This document shows, piece after piece, positions 21,806-33,765 of a stretch of 64,000 nucleotides of DNA (the stretch's first letter is position 1; every line of letters starts with the position of its first letter). The notes beneath the pieces were generated by a model. It was not told the origin of the DNA, made no database searches, and saw only the letters and a list, made by a program, of their open reading frames with translations. Origin of the DNA: Anaeramoeba flamelloides. Lineage: Eukaryota > Metamonada > Anaeramoebidae. The DNA lies in contig JANTQA010000032.1 of the NCBI GenBank assembly GCA_027625915.1, positions 12,726,001 through 12,790,000 of the forward strand, in the 5' to 3' direction. Both the position numbers and the translations under genes were made by a program.

Positions 21806-24800
21806 ATGGGGAAACTACTAAGCAAAGCTTTTTCCATTTTATTTGATGATCCTGAAATCACCTACCGTTTGGTAATGATTGGTTTGGACGCTTCAGGAAA
21901 AACAACAACACTTTATCGCCTAAAGTTTGGTGAAGTTGGTATGACAAATCCAACAATAGGGTAAATTTTCTTTCGTTATTAACTTCAAGTTTTTGCATCA
22001 TTTAATATTTTTTTTTTTTTTTTTTTCTTCAAAATGACAAAAAAAATAATTATCTTTGAGTTTCTTTTTATTGAACAACCATTTTCTTTTTGCTTCTACC
22101 CCCTTTTGACTCTTATTGAAATAATTATTTGATCCTAAATTTTTTTTTTTTTTTTATATTTTTATTTTTTATTCAAAATTCATAGATTTAATGTCGAAAC
22201 AATAGAATACAAAAACCTTAATTTTACTGTTTGGGATGTAAGTTAATTTGTTTCTTCTTTTTAATGAGCAAAATTCCTATTAATCTTTTTTTTTTTCAGA
22301 ATTTTGCTGCAAATCGATCTCTTTTATTTTTTTTTTTTTTTTTTTTTTGCTTGAAAGAATTCGCATTATTGGTATTTGAAATTTAAATGGGACACATTTT
22401 CATCTCGTTTTTCTTTTTACAATTCTTCATTTTCTTTCATTTAGAATTATTTGTTCATCCAAAATAAACACAAATATTAAATAAAACAATAAAAAAGCAC
22501 CGAAAAAATAAACAGAGAGCACAAATCACAATCTTTTTCTTTGAAAATTTCTTAGTAAAGAAAAATATGAAAAAGAAGTGAAAATTTATTCCCATTTATT
22601 ATTCAAATACCAATATTATTTTTTAATTTCTTTTTTGATCCTTTATCTTTGAAAGTACTGATAAAGCCAAAATAATTTGTGCATTTTTTCCGATCTCATT
22701 TATTAAATCCAATTAAAAAATTTAAAAAGTAAATTAATGAAAAATCTTTGTTGATCTTGGGATTATGGTTATTTTGCCATTAACAAAAGAAAATTTTTAT
22801 TTCAGGATCCCAAAATATGTCCCTACGACCCAAAAAACACTATTAATGGAAAACTAATCAAATACTTTCCATTAAGCAAATGAAAAAATAAAAATAAATA
22901 AAGTTTCAATTTAACTTTTTCTTGAAAACATTTTTTGCCAAAATCATTGGATTCAAAGTTGAAATTATGTATATTTTTATATACAATATCTTATTTTAAC
23001 TCATTTACTAAAACAAATTCTAAATTATGTGAATTTTATTTTCACAAAAGGGACTAATTTGGTCTTCAAATGTTTTTTTTATTTTCAAATGGTAAAATTA
23101 AAAAAAAAGTTAAACTAAAAAAAGATAAACTCTCTGGAAAAATATTCTAATTTAATATATTAACTTATTCTTTGATTTCTAAATTTTCTCAACCCCAATT
23201 TTACAAAAAAAAAAATTAAAGAACACAGTCATTTCAAAAAATATTTTCGATATTCAAAAGTTGAGATTGTTTTTATTCTAAAAAATTTTATCCCAGTGGT
23301 TAATTGAATTAAGTTATAAAGTTAGATTTCGAAAAATATTAATCAGAAAAAAATAGTGCTTTTTTGTATAAAGGATATATTGTAATAATTATTAGTTGAA
23401 AAAAAACCAAAGATCTTCACAGAAACAATAGTTTTGAGATTTTTTTATAGAAGCTTCCTTATTGAACCTTTGAGATAAAATTTTAATTACTGTTATTTGA
23501 AATTGAAATGGGATAAATTTGCAGATGATTATCTTTTTTTCAATTGTTCAAGAATCCTTTCCTTTGGTATTTTTCTTTTTCCCAAAAAAAATCATAAGTA
23601 TTAAATAAAACAATAAAAAAGCACCAAAATAATAAACAGAGATTACAAATTACAATCTATGATTGAAATTGAATTTGGAAAGTTGAAATAAAAAAAGAAA
23701 AATGAAAAGGAAGTGAAAATAAATTCCCATTTATTCTTCAAATACCAAAAACAAATCATATTTCTATTTGTTACAAAATTAATCAAAAAAAATTTTCATT
23801 CAACTTTACAAGAAAAAGATTCTAAAAGGTCAAAAAATTGAAATAATTAATAAAAACCAGTAGTTTAATTTGATTTTAACAGTAATGATCAGAGCTGATC
23901 AAACCATGTAAAAATTTACACTAAAAAAGTAAATTTTTATTAAAAGTACCTTTTTTTTTTTTTTTTTTTGGTGAATTCCACCCACACTAGTGTAAATATG
24001 AATGTTTTAAAAAATAGAGTTTTTACAATTTAAGAGAAAAATAAAAAGTTCCATGCATTTATCCAAATTTTGGTAATAGTAAATATAATATCTGATTATC
24101 TTAATAGATTAATAATAATTTTAATCAAAAAATCGTTTAGTGAACACCAATCTTTCAATTTTTAAAAAAAATGATTTTTAAAACAAAAGTATTGGTGTTC
24201 ACCAAACGATTTTATATTGAAAATCCATTCAAGCTCAAAAGTCAAAAAGAGATGTTTCGTTTACTATAATCAAAATTTGGATAAATGCATGGAACTTTTT
24301 ATTATTCTCTTAAATTGTAAAAACTCTATTTTTTACAACATTCCATATTTACACTTGTGCAGAAAAACCAAATTCTTCATGGTACCGATTTAAAGACTTT
24401 TTAGAAAATTGTGTAATTTTAATATAATTATTTGAATTGGATCGAAAGCAGATTTTTATACACAAAATTGATTGACTCAATTAATGGGATCTAATATATT
24501 GAATTTCAGGAAAGTGCAAAAAAAACACACTTTTTTCACGGCATCGTGCTTTGTTGTTTAGATAATTATTTAATATTGATTAATTTCATACAGATGATTT
24601 TAAAAGGAATAAAATAATTTTTGATTGAATCTCTCAACTTTTTACATGTTTAAATCGAACTTTCTAACATAAAACCACAATGTTTTGACAAATATATTCC
24701 CCACGATGGCTTTATTTTAGATAATCCTTAAATTGAATAACGGGAATAAATTCTAACGAAACACAATCAATAAACCTAAACAATAAAGCCTTGCTTTATT

Positions 24801-26334
24801 ACTAGTCTTATTCAAAAGAAAAGACTGAAACCTTGAAGATTTTTATATTTTCGATGAAATTAAAGTCTGAAATTCCAGAAAATTTTTTATATTAAAAGAT
24901 GTACAAATTTAAGCACTTTTGCCAATTATTCCAAGCTAAAAAATTGTTTGGATGGACTTAAAAAATAACTACGATTATGATACACGCTTTTGTTACTTTT
25001 TTTACTTTTTTTACTTTTTTGTGTATTTTTGACATTTTTTGGATGCTAATTTTAAATTTTACCCCTTTTGATCGGATATGTTAAATATCATAACAATTCA
25101 GAACCAAGTGAAAAAAATGAAATTAATTTAATATTCTTAAATTAGTATTACAAATCCATATTGAACAATTTGAAAAGTAATTTAATTAAAGCTTGATAAA
25201 TTTTAAGATTATTATATTTCTTTATTTTTGAAGAGAGAAAATTATTTTTATTTATTGATCTATTTATTTTTATTGGGAGAATGAGGTAAAACAACAAAGT
25301 TATAAAAAAAGACAAGAAGAAATTACATATAAAAAATATATTTAGTAAAAATAATACTCTATATGGAATCATATTAAAAAAAAAAAATAAACTTAACGAT
25401 CTACATAACCCCAGTAAACTTGACAGCACTCTCCCGAAGGAGGAGACAGAGGTACAATCAAACAATTAATTTTTTTTTTAATGATCATTATTTTTCAAAG
25501 TTTTTTTTAATTTCAGTTATTTAGTTAAACCTTTTAAAAATGGGGAAAAATGTTTATAGAATAATATTAATATAATTAAAGAACTTTTTTTTCTTCTACT
25601 AACATTTGAAATTTAAATGGAGTAAAATTTTCATCTTGCTCATGATTTTTTTTTTTCAATTTTTTTTCAATATAATTATTCGTTCCGCAAAAAACATGGC
25701 AAAGTAAATAATAATAAGAAAAACGGAGTCAATCAAAAGAAAATATCATCAATTTCAAATAAACACTCGAGAAATTTTAATAAAAAGGAAAAAGAAGATG
25801 AAATGAAAAATTTTTTTCTATTAATATTTCAAATACCCGAATTTTCGATATTTACAAATTTTTAAAGTGTTAAAAAAAATAGAAAATTTGGATTTATTAA
25901 AAATTTAATGAAAAATCAAATATATCAGTATTAAAATTTCTTTTTTTGAATAATCTATTATTTATTTCTTTATTTATTGATAGATCGGAGGACAGGAAAT
26001 GGTTAGACCCTTATGGAGGCATTACTATAAAGGCACAAATGGTATAATTTTTATGGTGGATTCTTCTGATAGAAACGAAAAACGTATCAATGAGGTACAT
26101 GATGAATTGCACCGTTTATCGGGTGAAGAATATTTAAAAAATGCACCGGTATTAATATTTAATAATAAAAGAGATGTAAAAGGCTCAATGACCTCAATCG
26201 AACTTACAGAAGCTTTAAATTTACGCAAATTCAAAAAAGATTTTTATGTCCAAAATTGTTGTGCTATTACGGGTGATGGGCTGTATGACGGGTTTGAATG
26301 GCTTTCAAAAGCAATTAGTAAAAATAATAAATAA
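21806..26334 (+). CDS. Arf-family small GTPase, three exons
   Basis: Exons 21806-21960, 22186-22237 and 25984-26334 give 185 residues, the usual Arf length. Gly2 follows the initiator Met (MGKLLSKAF), so N-myristoylation and an amphipathic helix are expected. G1 is [15 protein letters not shown], switch [17 protein letters not shown]3 WDIGGQ followed by RPLWRHYY, G4 NNKRD (NKQD in most Arfs), G5 near CAITGDG. By family knowledge it would recruit coats or effectors to Golgi or plasma membrane in its GTP form. Sequence is closer to Arf than to Arl/Sar1, with an Asn-Asn-Lys-Arg-Asp G4 as its main oddity. Donors are GTAAAT and GTAAGT; both acceptors are good. Intron 2 is 3746 bases and filled with small elements, listed separately. 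GTP binding and hydrolysis residues are intact. Confidence 0.93.
22368..22614. mobile_element. R8 element in Arf intron 2 (first of three)
   Basis: Ends are inverted copies: GGTATTTGAAATTTAAATGG on the left, and CCCATTTATTATTCAAATACC on the right. The inside carries TAAATAAAACAATAAAAAAGC, also present at 23600. About 245 bases and non-coding. Confidence 0.7.
22810..23366. repeat. Repeat R7, copy 2 (inverted) in Arf intron 2
   Basis: Inverted match to 17-568; for example TATGTCCCTACGACCCAAAA pairs with the TTTTGGGTAGTAGGGACATA block there. Confidence 0.7.
23495..23742. mobile_element. R8 element in Arf intron 2 (second)
   Basis: Left edge TTATTTGAAATTGAAATGGG, right edge CCCATTTATTCTTCAAATACC; the middle nearly repeats 22440-22600 (ATTAAATAAAACAATAAAAA, AATAAACAGAGATTAC). 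Confidence 0.7.
23985..24358. mobile_element. R5 foldback element, copy 2, in Arf intron 2
   Basis: Arms of about 55 bases: CTAGTGTAAATATGAATGTT then AGAGTTTTTACAATTTAAGAG on the left, complemented on the right by CTCTTAAATTGTAAAAACTC and ATATTTACACTTGTG. A second internal inverted pair centred near 24170 uses TGGTGTTCACTAAACG-type sequence (ATCGTTTAGTGAACACCAAT against ATTGGTGTTCACCAAACGAT). Long hairpin potential. Confidence 0.75.
25376..25462 (-). ncRNA. Candidate small structured RNA (GC-rich islet)
   Basis: Inside Arf intron 2, 60-70 bases far richer in G and C than anything nearby. On the minus strand it reads CTCC-TTCG-GGAG (a short stem capped by a UUCG tetraloop, 25431-25442), flanked by GTACCTCTGT and GTGCTGTCAAG, then ACTGGGGTTATG, and ends about 60 bases later in a run of twelve T (25376-25387), as a polymerase III transcript would. 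No match to tRNA, U6, 5S or SRP consensus was recognised. It could instead be a relic exon or part of an unknown element. Confidence 0.3.
25606..25840. mobile_element. R8 element in Arf intron 2 (third)
   Basis: Left edge CATTTGAAATTTAAATGGAG, right edge ATTAATATTTCAAATACCCG; more diverged than the two earlier copies. It ends about 145 bases before exon 3. Confidence 0.6.
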
Positions 26335-27295
26335 ATTATTATTTTTTACTTATTTTATTCCTTTTTTTAAATAAATATAATTTTTTTTTCAAATTTTTTT
26401 CCCTTTTGAATTTTCTGAACAAATTTCGAGATTTTTACCAAAAATAATTTTTTCCTCAACATTATCATTTTTGTGGGGTTATGATTTATTGTTAAGACTT
26501 TAGTGTTAAAAACACTTTATCTGATAATGAGTGAATTTTGAAGCCACTAAATTCGTAACTTCTAATAGAAAAGTGAATAAATAAAGTTACGAGAAGCATT
26601 TTAAACTTAATTTAGTGTTCTAAAATAAAGCTGAATGAAAGAATTTGGAAAAAAAAAAAGAAAGAATAAAAAATGAATAAATAAATTAAAATAAAGAATT
26701 GAAAAATCTATAAGAAAAAAGTTTTGGTTTATTGGAATCGAGATGAATTTGTATAACTTGATAATTCAACAATATTTATATTTAAGATCTAATTCCATTC
26801 CTTATCGTATGTTGGGCGATCTTTAAAAATGAAATATTCTATTGTAATGCTATATTTCTTTATTCGGTCGTTTCCATCTGTGGTTTATCTGTTCTTATTT
26901 GACAAAAGTACCAATAATCCGAAAATATTGATTATTTTGAGGCACTTTTTTTCATTCCTTTCTTGTATTTTTTTAAATATTTTATATACCCTTATGATTG
27001 AATCAATAAAACAATGATTAGGAAAAAAATGATTATTTTTAACCGTTGTGTATCAAAATAATCACTACACATTTTTTTTCGAAATATTTTGATTTAAGGT
27101 ATATGAACTTTGCAGTGTAATGAGTGGGTCATACTACAAGAGAACAAATTTCTTTAATATAATTAAATTTAAATAAAATATTTTTCATAAATTTTGACTC
27201 ACTTTATACTGTTAATGGGAGTTTTTTTGAGGGTTTATTCCAGTATTCTTAACAAAAAATATTTTCAAATTTTTGGATCAGAATCATTTTTTCTA
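26335..27295. other. Intergenic, no gene recognised
   Basis: 3' flank of the Arf gene and AT-rich DNA. The open stretch at 26829-27017 encodes only hydrophobic low-complexity sequence and has no family resemblance. Confidence 0.4.
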
Positions 27296-27442
27296 TTTTT
27301 TCAAATTTTAGTTTTGCTTTTTTTTTTTTTTTGTTTTTCTTTTGTTTTTCTTTTTCTTTTGTTTTTCTTTTTTTTTTTTTTTTTTTTTTTTTTTGCTTTT
27401 TCAAATTTTTGTCAAATTTTAGTTTTGCTTTTTCAAATTTTT

Positions 27443-27476
<34 letters not shown>

Positions 27477-27480
27477 TTTT
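27296..27480. repeat. Long T-rich low-complexity tract
   Basis: Poly-T runs separated by G and C (TTTTGTTTTTC-like units), then a 17-base near-repeat TTTTCAAATTTTTGT that recurs within the tract. Any protein read from it is a phenylalanine artefact. Confidence 0.85.
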
Positions 27481-27484
27481 TTTA

Positions 27485-27850
27485 ATAAAGATCGTGTGGA
27501 AAAAAAAAGAGATCTTCGAAAAGATAAATAATCTCTAAAAAAATTGGGGCTATGTAGTGTCTTTTAAAATGGATTTAATTATTCATAAAAAATATTGTTG
27601 TTCAACTTTTTTTCAGTGAAAGTTCAGTAATAAAAAATGGGTAATGCTCATTTCAAAAATTGTTACTCACTTTTTTTTAGTTTTTTGGTTTTATTTTTTT
27701 TTAATTTTTAATATATCAGGCTTTTATAGATTTAGAATGACTTAAAAGTGAATTACAAATCATATTGGGTTATTAATTGTTCTTGAATACTAAAGGATAA
27801 AATTTTTTTTTCAATTTATTATTTCAGGTGAGTCACAATTTTTGAAAAAG
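27485..27850. repeat. Repeat R11, copy 1
   Basis: Same orientation as 35225-35590: shared blocks include ATCTTCGAAAAG/ATCTTTGAAAAG, TATGTAGTGTCTTTTAAAAT, CATTTCAAAAATTGTTACTC-like and TATCAGGCTTTTATA. Both copies follow a T-rich tract, as if the tract belonged to the unit. From 27850 to 31740 I see only AT-rich DNA with no gene or clear repeat edge. Confidence 0.6.
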
Positions 27851-30800
27851 AGCTTACATTCCAAAAATTTGGATAGCCCCCTGTAATCAAAAATAAAAAA
27901 AAAAATCCACAATTTATAATATTTTTCTAGAAATCATATTTAATCACCTTTAATTAACCTCAGTATTAATATTTTTTAGATGTTTTTTTTTTTTAATTAA
28001 GAAAAAAAATAAAAAACAAAAAAATAAAAATAGGTATGTCAGAATGATTAACGAAAGGGAATAAAAAGTTGTATTGTGAACATTTATTGAGATTTTACCA
28101 GCAATTATTCATTGATCAAAAGATTAGAAACCATCAACTAATTGTATGTGATTTTTCTATTTAACAAACTCAACATTAACCTTCTATGTGACCTTTGAAA
28201 AAAAATTTTCCAATCAAAAGTCATTCATATTGGTTACTTGAAAAAAAGGGAATGAAAACAAAACTGATAATATAAAAAATGAAATAGTTTTTAAAATTAT
28301 AATTTGTTCTAAATTGGATATGTTAAGCGAGTTATTGTTATTCTTTCAACTGTTTTAACCGTTTACAAAATTTTGGAAGTTAATTTAGTTTTCAAAAAGG
28401 TTTTTAGGTAAAAAAATTCAAAATTTACTGGTTGTAATATTTTTTTTACAATATATTACTTTCAAGCGAGATGTATAAATTTTTTTTTTTACCGTTTCAT
28501 TAGAAGCCCCATTAAACTTTTTTATCTTAAATCTGAATCAATAATATTAAAAACGAGCAACAATCCCAAAAAATAATTTCTTCTGTTCAAATTATTATAA
28601 ACTTTTAGCAACTGTTTTTGTTATAAAGTAGTGAAAAAAATAATGGACATTAAAAAAATCCATGAGAAGATTTTTAATTGTGGATATTAGGGAAATTGAT
28701 GTTTAATTTCTTTTATTTTAAATCCAATCCATTTTTTATGATTCAAATATTTTTTTATTTGTAACTCACTCACTTATTAGAATGATGATTAATTATATTA
28801 CACTTGACCAAAATAACATCCAATCAATCAAAAAAACAAGAAGAAAAATTATCATCCTCCAAACTCTATTAAACATCTATAAAACTCGATTTTTTTTTCT
28901 AAAAAAGTAGATCTAATGAGGCTATCAAACAATTACTTGAGTATTCTATATAGACACCTTACTTTGATGAACTTAAGGTAGTTTTATTACTAGGATTCTA
29001 AAAAAAAAATGGTTATCTATAAAAAGGATTTGATTGAAAATAAAATGCAATTACACAGCACTTTTACCTAACACCCACGATTAAAAAACTTATCTGGGAT
29101 TATTTTCATTTCCGGAATTTTTTTCCCACCTAAAATTGAAAGGAATTTAGACCAATAATAATATTCATAATTTGAAATGGCCATTTATATCTTTTAAAAT
29201 AACTTCTAAAGTAGATTTGAAACAATAAAAGCATTAAAAATGGCTCTATAATAAAATAAAAATCACTAAAGATAAAAATAGAATTAAATTATTAATATTC
29301 TAAAAAAAAAATACAAAATCATTTTAAGATTTTATTTATTTTTTTTTATTTGTAATTTCTGTTACTGATTCTAAAATATATGAATTAACCCTATCCCAAC
29401 AATTTCTTATGAATGTCTTTTTATTAAATCCAATTTTATATTTTTCCAAATATAAGTAAAAACAAAGTAAACCATTATTATTATTAACAAAAAAGGAAAT
29501 TCTTGAAAATAGCATACTATTGTTCATTTTATCTATAAAAGAATTGATTTTCAAAAAAAAATATACATTTTGAGTATTTTTCGTTATTATTATTTTAATT
29601 CAGATTTCAACAATTAAAACAAATAAAAGGGCAAATAATTAAATAAATACTTATTTGATAGAAGTTTAACAAACGTTTTAACAATGAAATTCAAATATAT
29701 AGATCATTTTTTTATTCTTCTTTAAAATTTGAAAAAAGTTGTTTTTTTTTGTTTGAAAAAATAAAGAAAAAAAAAAATATTCTAAAAAGGTTAATTTTTT
29801 TGTCTTATTTACAAGAGCAGTTATAACATTTTTTATCATTATATTCAGAAAAAAATCAAGATAAAATTACACAATTCCCAAAAATTTTAATGAAAATTTC
29901 ATTTAGAAAGACATAATTTCATCTTGAAGCAAAAACAAAATTTCTAAGACAATTTTTAAAAAACTTTGAAAATTATGATTAGAACACTCCTTTTTAAAAA
30001 ATACCATTATTTTTCAATAGACCAATAAACCAATTTTTTTGGTAAACCAAAAGAATTATGGCAAAAAAGAAAAAAAAATCTTTATATTAATATTGCGGCT
30101 AACAAAGACTTATTATTATATAATAATGATCGAAATGGTCATAAAAATGGTAAAAAATTGTAATATTATGAGAGTAAAACGAATTTGAATATTTTCTTTA
30201 TCAGAAAAAATGGAAAAAAAATTGATCTCCCAAAAAAATTATTAATTTTTTGGTTTCTTGGTAGATAGGAATTTTTCTACACTTGGAATATACAAAATTT
30301 GAAAGGAGAATATATTATCAATAACATATTTAAAAATTTTGCTCTGTTGTTGTAGAGTACTGACCCCTTAAAAAAATTTCTCAATAAAAATTTATGAATT
30401 CTGGATGTACTGTAGAGTACCGTAAAGTGCTATAGAGCGCCTAGGCTTTTTTGAAATTTCAGAAATTAAAACCAAATTTATGAAGTTTCCTTTTATTTCA
30501 CAAATTAAAAAAAAAACTTAAAGAAGCTTTTTCAGAATTCAAAACAATAGAGAAAAATCTTAGATTTTATTTAATTCTTTTAAATTCTGGAAAAACTAAA
30601 GACAAACAAGAGTGGTTAATTACGCCCACCATAAATAATAATGATAATTAAACATCAGGATTTTTATGTATTTGGAATAAATTAAAATGTAAATTAACTA
30701 TAATATTCAATAATTAGAGTTCATTTAATACTAAATAATAATGTTTTTTTTTAAATTAATTTATTCAACTTTTATAAATTTTTTTGAAAGTTATTCAAGT

Positions 30801-31749
30801 TTCAATAAATTAATATATTTTTTTTAATATTATTATTAAATATGAGTTTATTAGATTATTTCAAAAAATGGAAAATCTATTAATCGTTTTTTAATTCTTG
30901 ATGACCTTTGCATATATCACCTCTTAGAAATCATTTGTGAACCTTGGATTTTTTTTGGTAATCCGAATTTTTCATTTTTAGCTTTTCTAATTTTTTTATT
31001 AGTAATTTCTTTTTATGTTTTACAGAAGAAAGAATCCTTATAAGCTTTTTTAAGGTGATTAACTGCATTTATAATTATATTCTAAATGATCAAATGATCA
31101 AATTATCAAAAGCTATTTTCCATTACACAGACAAAAATAACAATTCTTTGATTAAATCTAAAGTTGATTTTATCAAAAATTACTTATTCCAAAATTGAAA
31201 CTCAGTTAGTTTTTGAAGAAATCAAAAGAAACAAAAACCTCTTTTGCAAAATTCTGAATCATATTACCACTAAAAAAGCAATATAAGATCAATAAATTTA
31301 AATTTTATGAGATTTAGTCGAAGAAAAAATTATTTCTAAAAGCAATAGAACAGTCAATTTTGTACCTTTCCTTTTCAAACAGAACTACACCTAAAATATC
31401 AATCAAAGAATAAATAGAAGTATTGTACATGAGAGAGTGTTTATTTGAAACTTTTTGGATGAAACAAATCCCATAAAATTTGAAAGATTAAAGTTTTGCC
31501 AACAAGTTCAATAGTACATTTTTTCTGAGTCGAACATAGATCAATCAATTAAAACAATTTATTCAATTTAGAAGAATATTTTATTATTCAAAATATGACA
31601 GCAATCATTCAGATAACCTTAATACTGATATTTTCATCAATTAACAATTTTTCAAAAACTTTCATTTTTTTAATTTTTGCCTTTCATTTGGTTTCTTTTC
31701 TTTTCTAAACGAAAACCTTTTTTGTTTCAAAAAAAAAAAAAAAAAGCTA

Positions 31750-32658
31750 ATGGCCAATTTTTATCCAATTGAACAAGTGGCCACAACCAAGCACGAACAA
31801 ATCCTGACAAAGACATTAGCCTTTAAAATGGAAAACGATGATTTCAATTTAGAATTTGTTTTGTTTACTGATTGCTTGGAGATCAGCCTATCTAATTTGT
31901 CGCAATCGGAAATCTATGGTTCCAAAATGGTGAACTTTAATTTTACAGAAAAGAACATTCTCATTCTTCTCGAGATGATCAAAGAGAAACCGGGGAAATT
32001 CTTGCAAAGCAACGAAAAAAGGCAAGAATATTTATTAAATCTGGGGATCATGGAAGCCACTTTGAAGAGGAAACAAATTGAACAACCTGAACAAATGAGC
32101 ATGGTTACCAAACAATTAAAACAAAAAGTCAAGACCTTGGAGACCATTCTTCTGGAGCAAAGACAAATCTTTAAGGAAAAATTGGCTCACCAAGAAAAGC
32201 TGATAAGCAATATTAAGAAGGAGGCAAAGCAGCTTTTGATCAAGAAAAAACGATTCGAGCCACAAAAGTACATTGTGCACCCAGAGCAATGGAATTGCAT
32301 TTTTTCAAAAATCAATGATCAGTGGACGGCAATTGAGGACTATTCTCAAGAATTCCAGATCGAGACAGAGTCTATTGTGGACATCACCTTGCAGGGACAC
32401 TATAACACCGGGAAAGGCAGGATGTTTTTAAGCGTCAAAATTGATGACAATTTCTTGAACCCTCCAAACGAAAAACAAAAAAAATTAATTTGGGGCGCAG
32501 TTCGGATCCAAAAAAAGGAAGGTTGGGGGAATTTAAGTGCAAACTGGTCGCACATTTTGCCACCTGGAAAGCACTCTGTTCTATTGATCGGAAGAGCAAA
32601 TTATAATTGTTGGTTAAATGGTGCTTTAATGACAATCATTGTGATTCCTAAAAATTAA
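31750..32658 (+). CDS. 302-residue head / coiled-coil / beta-sandwich protein, unknown
   Basis: Intronless, ATG at 31750 after a 17-base A run, TAA at 32656. Coding DNA is much richer in G and C than its flanks, a strong sign of a live gene. Residues ~15-90 are strand-rich with a late helix (LEFVLFTDCLEISL, then MVNFNFTEKNILILLEMI), loosely recalling the small head that precedes the coiled coil in the XRCC4/SAS-6 superfamily; this is a resemblance by eye only. Residues ~100-170 are a coiled coil (KQLKQKVKTLETILLEQRQI). Residues ~175-302 look like a compact beta-sandwich: WNCIFSKINDQWTAI, VDITLQGHYNTGKGRMFLSV, SANWSHILPPGKHSVLLI and a final LMTIIVIP, the alternation seen in C1q- or lectin-like jelly rolls. 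No signal peptide, so probably cytosolic. An oligomeric binding protein is the natural inference. Confidence 0.85.
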   Translation: MANFYPIEQVATTKHEQILTKTLAFKMENDDFNLEFVLFTDCLEISLSNLSQSEIYGSKMVNFNFTEKNILILLEMIKEKPGKFLQSNEKRQEYLLNLGIMEATLKRKQIEQPEQMSMVTKQLKQKVKTLETILLEQRQIFKEKLAHQEKLISNIKKEAKQLLIKKKRFEPQKYIVHPEQWNCIFSKINDQWTAIEDYSQEFQIETESIVDITLQGHYNTGKGRMFLSVKIDDNFLNPPNEKQKKLIWGAVRIQKKEGWGNLSANWSHILPPGKHSVLLIGRANYNCWLNGALMTIIVIPKN

Positions 32659-33363
32659 TGAACGCACTAATAATTGTAATTACAATGATCTATGTTTAAA
32701 AGCTATGGGCAGTTTGAGAAAGTCATTTGAAAAAATGTGACATACACAACGTTTGAAAAAGTGTACATCATACTGTTTGGTCGACTCTTTTAACCAGCTT
32801 TCGTGGAACTTTTTAAAAACTTTTAGTTACTCACTTTTTGAAAATGACTTTAAAAGATACTTGATCGCTTTTTTTATTTGACTATTGCTTAAATCTTCAA
32901 TTTTGTAAAGTTGATATTTTGTGTTTTGATTTTAACTTACCAAATCCATCAAATATTTCTACAATTTTGAATAATTTAAAACTGATGATTTTTCATTAAT
33001 CATTAAGACACTATTACAATTATTTGTCTGTATTTTTTAAAGTGATATTAAGTTTGATTACAAAATTCAAACTTGTAATAAGCCAAACATTACAAATCAA
33101 AATAAAAATTATGAAAACCTCTTCTTAGATCTGTTTTAATGCTAATTTTACATTGTATAATTCAAAAAAAAAATTAAAGTTATGAGATCAAATCTTAGAT
33201 ATTGTCGTGAGTTAAGAGCTATCTGAATTTTGTGGGGAGACGAATATGACTTTTATGACTAAAAATATATTTATTGACTTATTAGGATGTAGAGTCAAAA
33301 AAACTTGTTGTGGATCAAAATTTAGGTTTTTTTTTTGCAAAAATTTTGGTAATTTATATAACT

Positions 33364-33765
33364 GTTGTGGAAAAAAAGTGAAACACGGTTTTTAATTGGG
33401 AACCTTACTTAAAATGAAAAGTAAAACCAATTAAAAGGAAGAAACCAATTAACTTCAAATAATAACCCATTATATTATTTTCAATCAACCCAACAAATAC
33501 AATCTAAATCTACTTGATTTATCAAAATTGTTGTTGTGGTTTTGGAGATCTCAAAAATAGTCAATTTTTTGAACAAATTTTTAAACATTGATCAAACAAA
33601 GAAAAACCCATACTAAAAGATAGTATTTAAAAAACTGTTATTGTGGCGAATACTTCCTTTTATCTTTATTTATTTATTTATTCTTTTTTTTATTGATCTT
33701 AGATTTCATTTTCAGTTCTATTAATGTTCCCAATTAAAAACCGTGTTTCACTTTTTTTCCACAAC
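33364..33765. mobile_element. R4 inverted-repeat element, copy 1
   Basis: Terminal inverted repeats of about 38 bases, nearly perfect: GTTGTGGAAAAAAAGTGAAA on the left and TTTCACTTTTTTTCCACAAC on the right, each continuing through CACGGTTTTTAATTGGGAAC or its complement. 402 bases, no coding capacity. Second, worn copy at 44931-45331. The target duplication is unclear. Confidence 0.85.

Noticed and set aside
22290-22370. Alternative exon after Arf exon 2 (good TTTTTCAG site followed by open codons)
   Set aside because: Using it would lose the DxGGQ motif and lead into poly-T; the exon at 25984 restores the family sequence exactly.
25148-25465. Minus-strand 105-codon frame starting near the GC-rich islet
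   Set aside because: Only its first ~25 codons have mixed composition; the rest is Phe/Ile/Lys noise with no family.
27194-27538. Open frames of 60-114 codons rich in Phe and Leu
   Set aside because: They are translations of poly-T tracts; no domain pattern, start context or composition of a real protein.
33364-33765. Possible LTR pair
   Set aside because: The ends are inverted, not direct, repeats and there is no coding interior, so it is a short inverted-repeat element.
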